Assembly: GCA_021166725.1 (NCBI GenBank)
Contig: JAJPES010000010.1
Coordinates: forward strand, 1 to 61,834
DNA from: Burkholderiaceae bacterium
GTDB lineage: Bacteria; Pseudomonadota; Gammaproteobacteria; Burkholderiales; Burkholderiaceae_E
Reading direction: 5' to 3'
DNA length: 61,834 bases
Within the stretch, counting starts at the first letter, position 1. Each line of letters starts with the position of its first letter. Below, piece by piece: positions 32,415-43,080 of the stretch. The translations under genes were made by a program, and so were the position numbers. A model generated the notes under the pieces. That model saw only the letters and a program-made list of their open reading frames with translations. It did no database searches and had not been told where the DNA came from.

Positions 32415-33135
32415 GCACGCTTCATCCACGCGGCGACGCTCGATTCGTGGCCGCTCTTGCGGCAGCCGTCGGCGCGCGCGCGGTGGCCGGCTGCGGCGCG
32501 CGGTGGCCGGCTGCATCGAGTGCCGCTGCAAAAAGCGGCGTTTTCGCGTCTGGCAAGAATTGCACAAGCCGGAATGCTGCGCTTCGCAGCGTTCTGCCGA
32601 CTTCGGGCAAGCGTGCGCAGCAGGACGTCGGGCAGGCCGCCGTAGCAGGACGTCGGGCAGGCGGCCCGGGAGGTCGAAGACTTCGGTCCGCCGCGGTGGC
32701 GGCTCGAGTGCGTCCTGTGGACGCCGGAGCGAGCCGGCGCGGCGGAAATTGCGCGGATCTCGCGCGTTTCCGCGCACCCGTTCGACAGGGCGCAGGAAAA
32801 TGCGCGGGGAGCCAACGAAACCGTTCGAGATAGCGAAGCGACCCCGAGGAATGTGCGGTACACGCGCCTTCTCGGACGCGTGGTCCGCGTCGCGTGCGTC
32901 GCGTGCGTGGTGGCGCGGGGTGCGCGTGGTGAGCGTGGTGAGCGTGGTGAGCGTGGTGCGCGACGAAATCGCGCGACGAAACCGTGGGTCTGACCCCGTT
33001 TTCTCGCGACGAAACCGTGGTCTGACCCCGTTTCCCGCGTGCGTTTCCCGCGCGGTGGTGAAACCGTGGTCTGACCCCGTTTTCGTCCCGTTTTCGTCCA
33101 AACCGTGGTCTGACCCCGTTTTCCGTCCACGCCTC
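32415..33135. repeat. Repeat-rich non-coding island between DUF3147 and MarR genes
   Basis: About 720 bp without a credible gene. It holds several local duplications: a 20-bp unit containing CGCGCGGTGGCCGGCTG twice (32471-32490, 32491-32510), AGCAGGACGTCGGGCAGGC twice at a 25-bp period (32619-32637, 32644-32662), and four GCGTGGT units at a 9-bp period (32924-32957). The right part carries dispersed GGTCTGACCCC repeats, listed separately. Long open frames here are arginine/proline-rich and end in the neighbouring genes, so they are not called. The region looks like an insertion hot spot or decayed intergenic repeat cluster. Confidence 0.7.
32976..33124. repeat. Four copies of a GGTCTGACCCCGTTT repeat
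   Basis: Four copies of AAACCGTGGTCTGACCCCGTTT occur at about 32979-33001 (one extra G), 33012-33033, 33061-33082 and 33099-33120. They all lie in the same orientation, with unequal spacers of about 10, 27 and 16 bases. The reverse complement AAACGGGGTCAGACCACGG resembles short dispersed intergenic repeats of the REP/RAYT type. No RAYT transposase is in this window. Confidence 0.7.
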
Positions 33136-33651
33136 CTACCGCCCCCCGTGCAACCTCGCCAGCAGTTCGATCAACTGCCGCCGCTCCTCCTGCGTCAACA
33201 CCGCCGTGAACTCGTCCTCGTGCCGCAGCATCAGCGTCTTCATCTTGCTCAGCGCCGAAGCGCCGGCGTGCGTCAGCCGGATGCTGTAGCTGCGCTTGTC
33301 GTGTGGCGAGGGTTCGCGAACGATGAGGCCGCGGCCTTCGAGCTGGTCGACCACCTTGACGATCGCGGAGCGATCCACTTCCATCGCTTCGGCCAGACGG
33401 CTCTGCGCCAGGCCGGGGTTGGCTTCGATCACCTGCAGCATGCCGAGCAGGCCCGGCGTGATGTCCATCTCGGCGCCCACGGTGCGCGAGAAGTGGCGGA
33501 AGATCGCAACCTGCGTTCGCCGCAGGTGGTAGCCGAGCACCTGCGGCAGGAGTCCGAACGACACTTGCTGGCCGGGGCGGAGCTCCGCGCCGGCGGTGCG
33601 CGAATCGGCGCCGGCCGTGCGCGCTTCCGCCGTTTCCGCCGCCCTTTTCAC
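33136..33651 (-). CDS. MarR-family transcriptional regulator
   Basis: A 171-residue winged-helix regulator starting at GTG 33651, overlapping the hcrB stop by 4 bp (GTGA). An alanine-rich leader (1-28) precedes the MarR fold. The recognition helix region is QSRLAEAMEVDRSAIVKVVDQLEGRGLI and the wing follows in REPSPHDKRSYSIRLTHAG. MarR proteins usually repress and release DNA on binding a small aromatic ligand. As the last gene of the 4-hydroxybenzoyl-CoA reductase operon, it probably controls this operon; a palindrome at 37587-37603 is the proposed operator. Confidence 0.9.
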   Translation of the reverse strand: MKRAAETAEARTAGADSRTAGAELRPGQQVSFGLLPQVLGYHLRRTQVAIFRHFSRTVGAEMDITPGLLGMLQVIEANPGLAQSRLAEAMEVDRSAIVKVVDQLEGRGLIVREPSPHDKRSYSIRLTHAGASALSKMKTLMLRHEDEFTAVLTQEERRQLIELLARLHGGR

Positions 33652-34649
33652 GCGCCTGCCGCGCCGCCGGCCTGCGCCGCTTCGTTCCACAGCCGGTCGA
33701 TCAGCTGCCGGGCGATCGCGCGCATCACGCGCCGACGATACTTGGCGCCGACCACCGTCGTCTTCAGCGGGTTGCCGGTCTTCAGCAACACGGCGACGAG
33801 ATCGGATGCAGCGGAGTCGTCCCACGGGCGCCCGGCCAATTCGGCCGTCGGTACGACCAGCGGCGCCGAGTTGGTGCCGGTGACCGCCACGCGCAGTTCG
33901 CCGATGCGGTCGCCGTCGCGCTGCAGCGCCGCTGCGATGCCTACCAGCGGAAAATCGACCGCGTCGCGCTCGCGCATCTTCGCGTAGCCGGCGCGGCACC
34001 CGAGCGCCGACGGCAGGACGACCGCGGCCAGCGCTTCGCCGGGCGCGAGCGTCAGGTGCGCGGCGCCGTCTTCGCGATAGAGGTCGGCGATCTTCGCGCG
34101 GCGAGCGGCGCCCTGCGTGGCGATCACCGCTTCCGCGCCGAGCACCATCAGCACCGGCGCGATGTCGCCGTGATAGGTGGCGTAGCAGCGGTCGCTCTTG
34201 ACGACGACGTGGCACTTGTCGCCCTTGTACTTCAGGCAGTAGCCGTTGCCCTTGCGCCACCAGTCGCTTTGGTTGAAGAAGACGCAGCGCGTGTCCTGGC
34301 ACAGGTTGCCGCCGAGCGTGGCGGCCGCGCGATGGTTCGGGCCGGCGACCTGCAACGTTGCGTGCGCGACGGCAGGGTAGTGCGCGAGCACCTCGGGGTG
34401 GCGCGCGAGATCGTCGAGCGTGACGCCGGCGCCCAGCCACAGCGCGCCCTCGACACGCCGGATCGAAGCGAGATCGGCGACCGCGCCGAGGTCGATCAGG
34501 TCGGAGGGCTCGCCCAGGCCGCGGCGCAGGTTGACGAGCAGGTCGGTGCCGCCGTTGACGAAGCGTGCGCCGGAGAGTGTGGCTTTCAGGCGCACCGCTT
34601 CGTCGAGCGTCTCGGGGCGATGCAGTCGAAGTTCGGGTAGCAGGTTCAT
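33648..34649 (-). CDS. hcrB: 4-hydroxybenzoyl-CoA reductase beta subunit (FAD, [4Fe-4S])
   Basis: A 333-residue FAD-binding subunit of the xanthine dehydrogenase family. [15 protein letters not shown] and [10 protein letters not shown] are the FAD loops. An extra loop, residues about 117-155, carries five cysteines (117, 122, 138, 146, 155) in [20 protein letters not shown] and SDRC. An inserted [4Fe-4S] cluster in this loop distinguishes 4-hydroxybenzoyl-CoA reductase from other family members. The enzyme removes the ring hydroxyl of 4-hydroxybenzoyl-CoA to give benzoyl-CoA in anaerobic phenol and 4-hydroxybenzoate degradation. ATG 34649 overlaps the hcrA stop by 4 bp. Confidence 0.92.
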   Translation of the reverse strand: MNLLPELRLHRPETLDEAVRLKATLSGARFVNGGTDLLVNLRRGLGEPSDLIDLGAVADLASIRRVEGALWLGAGVTLDDLARHPEVLAHYPAVAHATLQVAGPNHRAAATLGGNLCQDTRCVFFNQSDWWRKGNGYCLKYKGDKCHVVVKSDRCYATYHGDIAPVLMVLGAEAVIATQGAARRAKIADLYREDGAAHLTLAPGEALAAVVLPSALGCRAGYAKMRERDAVDFPLVGIAAALQRDGDRIGELRVAVTGTNSAPLVVPTAELAGRPWDDSAASDLVAVLLKTGNPLKTTVVGAKYRRRVMRAIARQLIDRLWNEAAQAGGAAGA

Positions 34650-36964
34650 GCGTTCGCTCCTTCGCGCGCGTCGAGCAGATCGCTGACGCACTCGGGGCTC
34701 AGCGGCATCGTGTAGGCGCGCACGCCGACCGCTTCGTGCACCGCGTCGGCCAGCGCCGGCAGGAAGCCGGCGAGCATGCCTTCGCTCGCTTCCTTGGCGC
34801 CGTAGGGTCCGTTCGGGTCCATGCTCTCGACGATCAGCACTTCGATGTCGGGGCTCTCGACCATCGTCGGCACGCGGTAGTCGAGCAGGTTGCCGTGCAT
34901 CATCCGGCCTTCGCTGTAGTGTGTCTTCTCGGACACGGCCTGGCCCATGCCCATCCAGACGCCGCCCTGCACCTGGCCTTCGACCGCCAGCGGATTCAGC
35001 GCGCGGCCGACGTCGACGGCGACCCAGACTTTCTCGGCGGTGACCTTGCCGGTGATCTCGTCCACCGCGCACTCGACGACCTGCGCGGCGTAGCAGAAGC
35101 CCATCGTCGCGCCGATCGCACTCGCCTTGATCGCCTTGCTGCCCATGAATTCCTTCGGGCAGGTGAAGATTCCCTTGACGGTGATCGGCCCGGTGTCGAC
35201 GAGCGCTGCCTTGACGACGTCGTGGAAGTGCAGCTCCTTGTCGGTGCCGGCGACGCGGAACATCTCGCCTTCGCGTTCGATGTCGTTCGCGCTCGCTTCG
35301 AGCTTGTTCGCCGCCGCGTCGATCAGGATGCGTTCGAGCTGGCGGGCCGCGTCGATCGCGGCGTTGCCCACCATGAACGTGACGCGCGACGAATAGCTTC
35401 CGTTGTCCTTCGGCGTGAGCGCGCTGTCGGCCGATACGACGCGGATTCGCTGCCAGTCGACGCCCATCGTTTCGGCGATCATCTGCGCGGCCATCGTGTT
35501 CGAGCCCTGGCCGATGTCGGCGGCGCCGGTGAGCACGGTGATGGCGCCGTCGAAGTCCAGGCGCAGGTTGACCGTTGCGTGCGGCTCGCCGGTCCAGTGC
35601 TTCGGCGTCGAAGTGCCGGAGACGAAATGCGAGCAGGCGATGCCCAGGCCGCGGCCCCGGGGCATCTTTCCGCGTCGCTCGTCCCAGCGCGAGGCTTTCT
35701 TCACCTTCTCCAGGCATTCGGGCAGCCCATAGCTCATGATGCGCTGCGCGTAGGCGGTGACGTACGGGACGGTGGGCAGCAGGTTGCGCTGGCGCACCTC
35801 GATGTGGTCGATGCCGAGTTCGTCGGCCATCTCGTTCATCAACGATTCGAAGGCCGCGCGGGCGTCGACGGTGCCGTGCCCGCGCTGAGCGCCGCACGGC
35901 GGCAGGTTCGTATACACGCGCCAGGCATCGTGCTTGATCGCCGGGATCTCGTAGATGCCGTGCAGCAGCGAACCGGTGTACAGGATCGTGATGATCCCGT
36001 AGCCGGCATAGGCGCCGCCTTCCTGCGTGGCCTGCAGGTGGCAGGCGGTGAGCTTGCCCTCGCGCGTCATGCCGAGCTTGACGGTGATCTTCGTGTCGGG
36101 TCGGCCGCGGTGCGCGAGGAAGGTTTCCTCGCGCGTCTGCAGCAGGCGCACGGTGCCGCCGGCCTTGCGCGCCAGCAGCGCTGCGATGATCTCGAAGTGC
36201 AGCGCCTCGGTGCGCTGGCCGAAGCCGCCGCCCAGGAAGGGCTTGACGACGCGGATGTGCGACTGGTCCATCTCCAGGCACTGCTCGAACTTCAACATCA
36301 CTTAGTAGGGGACCTGCGTGGTCGTGTGCAGCGTCAGGTGGCCGCGCTCCGGGTCGTATTCGGCGAGCGTCGCGTTGGGTTCCATCTGCGCGTGGCAGAC
36401 CTCGGCGTAGTCGAAGCTTTTTTCGCGCACGAGATAGGCCGCAGCGAAGCCGGCTTCGGTGTCGCCGAACTCTGCGTGCACTTCTCGCAGGATGTTGTTG
36501 GGCTTCTCGGCGTGGATCGGCTCGGCGCCGGGCTTCATCGCCTTCTTCGCGTCGAAATAGGCGGGCAGCTTCTCGTACTCGACGCGGATCAGCTCGAGCG
36601 CACGCGCCGCGGTGGCTTCGTCGATCGCGGCTACCGCGGCGACCGGGTCGCCGCGGTAGCGCACCTTCTCGCGCGCGAGCGGAAACTCGTTCTCGGCGAT
36701 CGGCAGCACGCCGAACGGGATGCGGCAGTCGTCGCCGGTGACGATCGCGACCACGCCGGGCAGCGCCTGCGCCGCGGAAGTGTCGACGACGAGCACGCGT
36801 GCGTGCGGCACGGTGGAGCGCAGGATGCGCCCGCACAACGCGCCCACCGCGGGCAGGTCGGCCGTGTATTTCGCGCGGCCGGTGACCTTGTCGACGCCGT
36901 CGATCAGCGGCGTGCGCACGCCGACCGTGCCGACGCGCGCCTTCTCCAGTCGGGCGACGCTCAT
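34646..36964 (-). pseudogene. hcrA: 4-hydroxybenzoyl-CoA reductase alpha (molybdenum) subunit, split by an in-frame stop
   Basis: A 773-codon gene for the molybdopterin subunit, in one frame except for a single TAA at 36302-36304. Before the stop it reads to LHTTTQVPY (220 residues); after it, [38 protein letters not shown] and [16 protein letters not shown], which are the substrate and Mo-cofactor regions. A tyrosine codon (TAC) expected there would need one base change to become TAA. The rest, including both overlaps with hcrC (ATGA) and hcrB, is undamaged, so this is either a very recent nonsense mutation or a base-call error. A GTG directly after the stop could restart translation of a C-terminal fragment. 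Confidence 0.85.
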
Positions 36965-37518
36965 GGCGCCTCCTTGCGGGCGGCAGCGGCCGCTTGCACC
37001 GACTCGATGATCTTCACGTAGCCGGTGCAGCGGCACAGGTTGCCGCCGAGCGCGGCCTTGATCTCGTCGCGCGTGGGATCGGGATTGCGCCTCAGCAGCG
37101 CTTCGGCGGTGGTGATCATCCCGGGCGTGCAGTAGCCGCATTGCGCGCCCAGCTTCTCGTGGAACGCCTGCTGCAGCGCGTTCATCCGGCCGCCGTGCGC
37201 CAGCCCCTCGACGGTTTCGATGCGCCGGCCTTCCATCTGCGCCGCCAGCGTCGAGCACGACAGGCGGGGCTTGTCGTCCACCAGTACCGTGCAGGCGCCG
37301 CACTCTCCGCCGTCGCAGCCCTGCTTGGTACCGGTGAGGCCTACCACTTCGCGCAGGTAGTCGAGCAGCAGCATGCCGTCGGGGACGACGTCCTCGCGTT
37401 CCCGGCCGTTGACGACGACGCCGAGGATCGAGCGCGCGCGCTTGCGCTTCTTCGGCACCGATGCGGCGGCGCCCGGGGCGTCCGCCAACGAAACACGTTC
37501 GGCGAGATGCGATGACAT
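36961..37518 (-). CDS. hcrC: 4-hydroxybenzoyl-CoA reductase gamma subunit (two [2Fe-2S])
   Basis: A 185-residue iron-sulfur subunit of the xanthine dehydrogenase family. The plant-type [2Fe-2S] site is [15 protein letters not shown] with a later Cys in RLSC. The second, all-alpha [2Fe-2S] site is QCGYCTPGM with [13 protein letters not shown]. Electrons flow from ferredoxin through HcrB and these clusters to the molybdenum site in HcrA. An N-terminal extension of about 30 basic residues is unusual. AAGGAGG precedes ATG 37518. It is first in hcrC-hcrA-hcrB-marR, all joined by 4-bp overlaps. Confidence 0.93.
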   Translation of the reverse strand: MSSHLAERVSLADAPGAAASVPKKRKRARSILGVVVNGREREDVVPDGMLLLDYLREVVGLTGTKQGCDGGECGACTVLVDDKPRLSCSTLAAQMEGRRIETVEGLAHGGRMNALQQAFHEKLGAQCGYCTPGMITTAEALLRRNPDPTRDEIKAALGGNLCRCTGYVKIIESVQAAAAARKEAP

Positions 37519-37586
37519 CGGCTGCCTCCTTCGAGTGAGCGCCGGCTGGACGCTGCGGCAGCGCAAAGCGGCGCTGCCGGAAATAT

Positions 37587-37644
37587 TGTTGATCAGGTAA
37601 ACATTTTGTACGCGGCGAAAATCGCGCCCCTTGATGTGCGTCAA
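37587..37644 (-). promoter_or_regulatory. Promoter region of hcrCAB: FNR-type site and MarR-like operator
   Basis: TTGAT-GTGC-GTCAA (37631-37644) matches the FNR/Anr consensus at nine of ten bases and overlaps the last codons of the neighbouring CheB-CheR gene. On the hcrC strand, TACAAA at 37610-37605 is a plausible -10. If FNR sits at -41.5, transcription would start near 37596, agreeing with this -10. The 17-bp near-palindrome TGTTGATCAGGTAAACA (37587-37603) covers that start, where a MarR repressor would block. Both sites are 69-125 bp upstream of the hcrC ATG. Confidence 0.5.
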
Positions 37645-40600
37645 GAGTGCCGTGACGACTGTCGGCTGTCGGGTTCGCCTTCGGGCGGCATTTCCCGCAA
37701 CACCCGCGCCAGCGTGCGCAACAGCGCATCGAGGTGCAGCGGCTTCGTGAGGTGCGCGTCGAAGCCCACTTCGATGCTGCGCTTCGCATCGGCGCCACGT
37801 CCTGCGCCGGTGAGCGCGATCACTTTCAGGTCTTTCAGCTTCGGATTCGTCCGAACGCGCTCGAGGAGCTGATAGCCGTCGAGCCCGGGCATCGCGATGT
37901 CGGTGACCAGCACGTCGAAGGGCTGGTTCTCGAGCGCAGCGAGGGCCGCCTGCGCCTCGTTCGCCTGCACCACGCTCGCGCCCTCGATCTGGAGCAGGTG
38001 CAGCAGCGCCTGCGCGCTCGACTCGTCGTCGTCGACGACGAGAATCCGCTTGCCTATCAGCGTTTCGCGGTGGGCGCTCGCCTGAAAAGACGACGACGTC
38101 GGTGCGTTCAGGGGCAGCCAGACGCGAAAGACGCTTCCCTTGCCTACTCCGTCGGAGTGCACCTCCACGCGTCCGCCATGCGCGTCGACCAGATGCCGCA
38201 CCACTGCCAGCCCCACGCCGAGTCCTCCCTGGCGGCGTGTTGCGGCCGGCTCGGCCTGAACGAACATCTCGAAGATGTGCGAGAGCATGGCCGGTTCGAT
38301 GCCTGCGCCGGTGTCGCGCACCTCGAGGCAGAGCTCCCGGTCGTGCGCGAGGAGGCGCACGTCCACCCGGTCTCCCGCGGAGGAGAACTTCAGCGCGTTG
38401 CTCAGCAGATTCCAGATGATCTGCTCGACGCGCAGCGGATCGCCCTCGATGCGCAGCGGCTCGTCGGGCACGTCCATCGACAATGCGATCTGCTTGCCGG
38501 CCGCCTCGTCGGGCATCGTCGCGACGATCGAGCGCACCGTTTCGCCGACGTCGAACTCGCGCAGGTGCAGGCGCAGCTTGCCGGTGTTGATGCGCGAGAG
38601 GTCGAGCAGGTCGTCGATGATCTGCGCCTGCCCGAGCACCGACTGGCGAATCGCCTGCGCCGCGCTCGCCACCTCGGGAATGGCGCGCGCCTCGGGCAGG
38701 CGAGCGAGCAGCTCGGCTTTCAGCTGGATCAGGTTCAGCGGGTTCTTCAGCTCGTGCGACATCACGGCGAGGAACTCGTCCTTCATTTCGCTGGCCGATT
38801 GCGCTTCGGCGCGAGCCGCGCTTTCGCTGCGCAGCAGGGTATCGCGCGCGGTCTCGGCGGACTTGGCCAGTGTGACGTCGCGGGCGATCTTGCCGTATCC
38901 GCACAGATCTCCGCCCTCGTACATCGGCGCGAGAATGCCGCTGACGTAGATGGACGTGCCGTTCTTGCGGATCATCCATCGCTCGTCGGATGCACGGCCC
39001 TCGTTGCGCGCGGTGCTCATTTGGCGCTCGACGACGCCGCGCTCGGCGTCTTCGGCTGAGAACAGCAGCGCCAGCGGCTGGCCCTGCATCTCGGACGCGG
39101 TGTAGCCGAAGACGCGCTCGGCACCGACGTTCCAGGTGGTGACGCGCCCTTCGAGGTCGGTGGTGATCATCGCGAAATCGCGCGTGCTTTCCGACAGGCG
39201 TCGCACGCCCTCTTCGGCGCGTCGGCGCATCGTGATGTCGATGAAGCTGAACACGGCACCGTCGATGCGGTCTTCGATCGTGCGATAGGGCAGCACGCGG
39301 GCGAGATACCAGCGCCCGTCCTCCGCACCGACCTCGCGCTCGATCACGCGCAGCGACTGGAACGCTTCGGCGGCGTCGGCGACCAGCGACTCGTAGTGCA
39401 GGCGATGGCGGATGTCGAGCAGCGAGCGGCCGACGTCGCCGGGGATCAGGTTGAACAGCCGCGTGGACTGCGGCGTGAAGCGCTTGATCGTCATCGCGCG
39501 GTCGACGAAGATGGTGGCGATGTCGGTGGCGCTGACCAGATTCTGCAGATCGTCGTTGATCTTGCCCTTTTCCTCGATCTTCGTCTTCAGTTCGGCGTTG
39601 ACCGTCAGCAGTTCCTCGTTGATCGACTGCAGCTCTTCCTTGCTCGTCTCGAGCTCTTCGCTGGCCGCACGCAGTTCCTCGTTGATCGCCTGCAGCTCTT
39701 CGTTCGACGCCTTCAGCTCCTCGGTGGAGGTGTCGGACTGCTCGATGGTCGTCTGCAGCTGCTCGCGAGTGCGGCGCAACTCGTCCTCGAGATGGGCGAC
39801 TACCGGGTCTTCGTCGGCGCGTTCGGCAACCGCGACGCGGCCGGCATCGTCCACTTCCTCGAAAGCGACGAGCAGCAGGCGCGAGCCTTCGTCCGTTTCG
39901 CCCACCGCGCGAGCGGTGACCCCGACGAGACGGCTGCGACCGTCGCGCTCGACCTGCACGCTGCTCGATCGCACTTCGCCGCCTTCGGCGAGCGCCCCGA
40001 GCATCGCGGCGCGCAACTCGACGCGCAGCTCGGGCTGCACGAGGTTCGCCAGATGCCGCGACGGTTCGCCGCCGGCGATCCGCAGATAGTGCGCGGCCTC
40101 CGGGGCGACATCGAGCACGTCACCGCCGGCATCGACGAGGATGGTCGGTGCGTAGCGTGCCATCAGCCGCTGGTGCAGTTCGCCCGGCGAATGCCGGCGC
40201 GGCGTGGCGCTCGTGTCGAGCGCGCTGAGCGTTCGGACCGGGACCGGGGTGGTGTCGAGCTGCGGCAGCGGACGCGGCGCCCGCATCGCGGCCGTCGAGC
40301 GGAAGACGCGATGTTTCTTGTCGACCGCGGCGTACAGTTCGCTGGCCGTGTCCACCGACTCCGAGCTGCCGAGGAACAGGTATCCGCCGGGGCGCAGCGC
40401 GAAGTGGAAGCCCTCGAGCACGGATGCGTGGGTGGAGCGGTCCAGATAGATCAGCAGGTTGCGGCAGCTGATCAGGTCGAGCTTCGAGAACGGGGGGTCG
40501 CGCAGCAGGTTGTGCGGCGCGAACATCACTTTCTCGCGCACTTCCTTGCGGATACGGTACTGGCCGGCTTTGTCGCGATCGAAGAAGCGGCGTAGCCGGA

Positions 40601-41777
40601 TCGGGGTGACGTCGGCCTCGATCGCCGCCGGGTACTGGCCGACGCGCGCGATTTCGATCGCCACCTCGTCGATGTCGGTGGCGAACACCTGGATACGCGG
40701 CGGGTTCTGCAGTGTGGCGGCGTGCTCGCACAGCTGGATCGCGATCGAGTACGCTTCCTCGCCCGACGAGCAGCCGGCGACCCACGCGCGCACCGCGCCG
40801 TCGCTGGCGCGCTCGAAGATCTTCGGGATCGCCTCGGCCATCAAGGCGTCGAACGCGTCCGGGTTGCGAAAGAAATTCGTCACACCGATCAGCAGGTCCT
40901 TCAGCAGCGCGTGCGCCTCGTCCGTTTCGCGCTGCAGCAGCTGCAGGTACGCCGGCAGCGTCGGCACGCCGTGTACCTGCAGCCGCCGCTCGAGGCGGCG
41001 CAGCAGCGTCGCTCGCTTGTACTTGCGGAAGTCGTGCCCGGTGCGCGCGCGCAGCAGCAGCAGGATCTCGCGCAGCGTGGATTCAGCGAGGCGGGTGGCG
41101 TGCGGGTCGCCGATCGGCGCCTGCTCGACATCGTCGTCGATCGGCGGCAGACGGATCTCCCGCGTCGTGCGCACGAGTTCGCCGATGCGCGCGGGCATCG
41201 CCGATACCGGCAAGATCCAGTCGGCGCAGCCGCTGGCGACGGCGGCGCGCGGCATGCCGTCGAATTCGGCCTCGTCGGGCTGCTGGACCAGGCACAGCCC
41301 GCCGTGCTCGCGGATGGCACGCAGTCCCAAAGCGCCGTCGGAGGCTGCGCCGGAGAGCACTATGGCGACTGCGTGGTTGCGGTGCACGCTGGCGAGCGAA
41401 CGGAAGAAGCGGTCGATCGCCAACCCGCGTTCGTTCGCCGGCATCTCGCTCGGGTGCAGGAAATTGTCGTTCATCGTGAGCAGCCGGTTCGGCGCGATCA
41501 CGTAAACGTGGTTCTTTTCGATCGGAACGGGCTTCTCGATCGCGACCACTGGCATCGAGGTTTTCGCCTGCAGCAGGCTGGGCAAGGAACTGAGGTGCGT
41601 GGGCGAAAGGTGGACCACCACGACGAAGGCCGCGTCCGGTTCGGCGGGCATCGCGTCGAAGAAGGTCTGCAGCGCATGCAACCCGCCGGCCGACGCGCCC
41701 AGTCCGACGACGAGGAAGTCGAGCGACGACGGGATCACCGAGCCGTGGGAGGGAGAACTGGCGCGTTCGCTGCGCAT
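37641..41777 (-). CDS. CheB-CheR-PAS-histidine kinase-receiver fusion
   Basis: A 1378-residue cytoplasmic signalling protein. In order: CheB methylesterase (about 20-205; [25 protein letters not shown] hold the Ser-His-Asp triad), CheR methyltransferase (about 220-500; [31 protein letters not shown]), a coiled coil (about 645-740; [17 protein letters not shown]), two PAS domains (about 745-990), HisKA with His in [16 protein letters not shown], an HATPase ([29 protein letters not shown]) and a C-terminal receiver (phospho-Asp in [10 protein letters not shown]). This architecture recurs in proteobacteria, and its targets are mostly unknown. It is divergent from a second CheB with a 100-bp gap, and no chemoreceptor or cheA lies nearby. 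Confidence 0.92.
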   Translation of the reverse strand: MRSERASSPSHGSVIPSSLDFLVVGLGASAGGLHALQTFFDAMPAEPDAAFVVVVHLSPTHLSSLPSLLQAKTSMPVVAIEKPVPIEKNHVYVIAPNRLLTMNDNFLHPSEMPANERGLAIDRFFRSLASVHRNHAVAIVLSGAASDGALGLRAIREHGGLCLVQQPDEAEFDGMPRAAVASGCADWILPVSAMPARIGELVRTTREIRLPPIDDDVEQAPIGDPHATRLAESTLREILLLLRARTGHDFRKYKRATLLRRLERRLQVHGVPTLPAYLQLLQRETDEAHALLKDLLIGVTNFFRNPDAFDALMAEAIPKIFERASDGAVRAWVAGCSSGEEAYSIAIQLCEHAATLQNPPRIQVFATDIDEVAIEIARVGQYPAAIEADVTPIRLRRFFDRDKAGQYRIRKEVREKVMFAPHNLLRDPPFSKLDLISCRNLLIYLDRSTHASVLEGFHFALRPGGYLFLGSSESVDTASELYAAVDKKHRVFRSTAAMRAPRPLPQLDTTPVPVRTLSALDTSATPRRHSPGELHQRLMARYAPTILVDAGGDVLDVAPEAAHYLRIAGGEPSRHLANLVQPELRVELRAAMLGALAEGGEVRSSSVQVERDGRSRLVGVTARAVGETDEGSRLLLVAFEEVDDAGRVAVAERADEDPVVAHLEDELRRTREQLQTTIEQSDTSTEELKASNEELQAINEELRAASEELETSKEELQSINEELLTVNAELKTKIEEKGKINDDLQNLVSATDIATIFVDRAMTIKRFTPQSTRLFNLIPGDVGRSLLDIRHRLHYESLVADAAEAFQSLRVIEREVGAEDGRWYLARVLPYRTIEDRIDGAVFSFIDITMRRRAEEGVRRLSESTRDFAMITTDLEGRVTTWNVGAERVFGYTASEMQGQPLALLFSAEDAERGVVERQMSTARNEGRASDERWMIRKNGTSIYVSGILAPMYEGGDLCGYGKIARDVTLAKSAETARDTLLRSESAARAEAQSASEMKDEFLAVMSHELKNPLNLIQLKAELLARLPEARAIPEVASAAQAIRQSVLGQAQIIDDLLDLSRINTGKLRLHLREFDVGETVRSIVATMPDEAAGKQIALSMDVPDEPLRIEGDPLRVEQIIWNLLSNALKFSSAGDRVDVRLLAHDRELCLEVRDTGAGIEPAMLSHIFEMFVQAEPAATRRQGGLGVGLAVVRHLVDAHGGRVEVHSDGVGKGSVFRVWLPLNAPTSSSFQASAHRETLIGKRILVVDDDESSAQALLHLLQIEGASVVQANEAQAALAALENQPFDVLVTDIAMPGLDGYQLLERVRTNPKLKDLKVIALTGAGRGADAKRSIEVGFDAHLTKPLHLDALLRTLARVLREMPPEGEPDSRQSSRHS

Positions 41778-41877
41778 CTGGCGTATCGACTCCGGTCGGG
41801 AGGGTCGCTTGCTGCCCGCAATGGGAGGTTTGCGCCGGCCAGGGCGAACCGCCGTTCGAGACGAACTGCTGCGCCCG

Positions 41878-43005
41878 ATGGACTACCGCAAACCAGACTT
41901 CCTTCTACCCGTTCGCGACACCGTGGTGATCGGGGCGTCGGCCGGAGGAATACAGGCACTGCGAACGATCGTGCGCGAGCTACCGTCGCCGTTCCCGGGA
42001 GTCGTTCTCATCGTACTCCACATCGGAAACCATCGGAGCGCACTGAGGACAATCCTGCGCGCGGAGAGCCGCCATCCGGTGATCGAGCCGCGCGACGGCG
42101 AGGCGGTGCGCGCGGGGCACATCTATGTCGCCGTCCACGATCGCCATATGCTGCTCGAGTACGACCGGATCCGGCTGTCGCGCGGGCCGCGCGAGAACCA
42201 CACCCGCCCGGCGATCGATCCGCTGTTCCGCTCGGCGGCGCTCACGCGCGGCCGGCGCGTGATCGGACTCCTGCTTACCGGCCGGCTCGACGACGGCGTC
42301 GTCGGACTCCAGGCGATCAAGGAGTGCGGCGGGCTCGCCGTCGTGCAGGATCCGGCGAGCGCCGAGGAGCCGTCGATGCCGGCGAGCGCGCTGCGCAGTG
42401 TCGTCGTCGATCGGGTCGTTCCGCTCGATTCGCTGGCCGCGGTGCTCGCAGAGCTGGTGACGGAATCGGGGCAGGCGCAGACGGAGGCTGCACCCGGTTC
42501 CCGCGAGGCTTCCGGCGCTGCGAGTTCGGCGGCGATCGCGCCGGGAGCGCCAGCGCACGCGCCGCAGGAAGCCGCCTCGCCGGTTGCTTCGCGCATCCCT
42601 GTCCACCTCGCGCGCGAGCATGCCATTGCATCGGGGGAAGGCGACGTCGTCGGCGAGCTCGATTCGTTGGGTCGGGTGTCGAGGTATTCGTGTCCCGATT
42701 GCGGCGGCACGATGTGGCAGATCCACGCACCCGGGCCGACGCGATTTCGCTGCCATACGGGGCACGGCTATTCGATACAGTCGTTGATCGCCGCCCAGTC
42801 CACGCGGATCGAACAGGCGCTGTGGGAAGCGATCCGCGCGCTGCAGGAGAAAGTGATGATGCTGCGGCAGGCGTCCGGGTCGGAGCGGCGCGCGGGTGAC
42901 GCGAGCGGAGCCGAAGAGAGCGAGCGGCGCGCGGGACAGTACGAGGAGCAGGTGCGCGCGCTGCGCGAGCTTGCCGTTGCGGCGCGCGGGTCGAAGGACG
43001 CGTGA
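41878..43005 (+). CDS. CheB-type methylesterase with C-terminal zinc ribbon
   Basis: A 375-residue protein. The CheB catalytic fold covers residues about 10-200: the serine is in VIGASAGGIQALR, the histidine in VLHIGNHRSA and the aspartate in GLLLTGRLDDGVVGL. There is no receiver domain, so it is not the classical chemotaxis CheB. After an alanine/proline-rich linker comes a zinc-ribbon-like segment, YSCPDCGGTMWQI and FRCHTGHGYS, then a coiled coil (about 300-370). Stand-alone CheB plus this C-terminal region is found near CheB-CheR-kinase fusions. ATG 41878 is chosen as the first start before the conserved domain; the frame is open further upstream. Confidence 0.82.
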   Translation: MDYRKPDFLLPVRDTVVIGASAGGIQALRTIVRELPSPFPGVVLIVLHIGNHRSALRTILRAESRHPVIEPRDGEAVRAGHIYVAVHDRHMLLEYDRIRLSRGPRENHTRPAIDPLFRSAALTRGRRVIGLLLTGRLDDGVVGLQAIKECGGLAVVQDPASAEEPSMPASALRSVVVDRVVPLDSLAAVLAELVTESGQAQTEAAPGSREASGAASSAAIAPGAPAHAPQEAASPVASRIPVHLAREHAIASGEGDVVGELDSLGRVSRYSCPDCGGTMWQIHAPGPTRFRCHTGHGYSIQSLIAAQSTRIEQALWEAIRALQEKVMMLRQASGSERRAGDASGAEESERRAGQYEEQVRALRELAVAARGSKDA

Positions 43006-43080
43006 GCATCGAGTGCGGCGTGTACGATTCCGGCGCGCGTCGTCTTTGCGCGCACGTTGCCATTCGCCGAGCTGCCGACG

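Noticed and set aside
32043-33101. A 352-residue frame running from the repeat island into DUF3147
   Set aside because: The upstream 230 residues are low-complexity translation of the repeats; only the last 123 residues form a membrane protein family.
32976-33124. Possible CRISPR array
   Set aside because: Four copies with unequal, short spacers (about 10-27 bases) and no cas genes in view.
36302-36304. Programmed stop-codon readthrough or selenocysteine/pyrrolysine recoding in hcrA
   Set aside because: The codon is TAA, which is not used for Sec or Pyl, and no recoding structure is evident.
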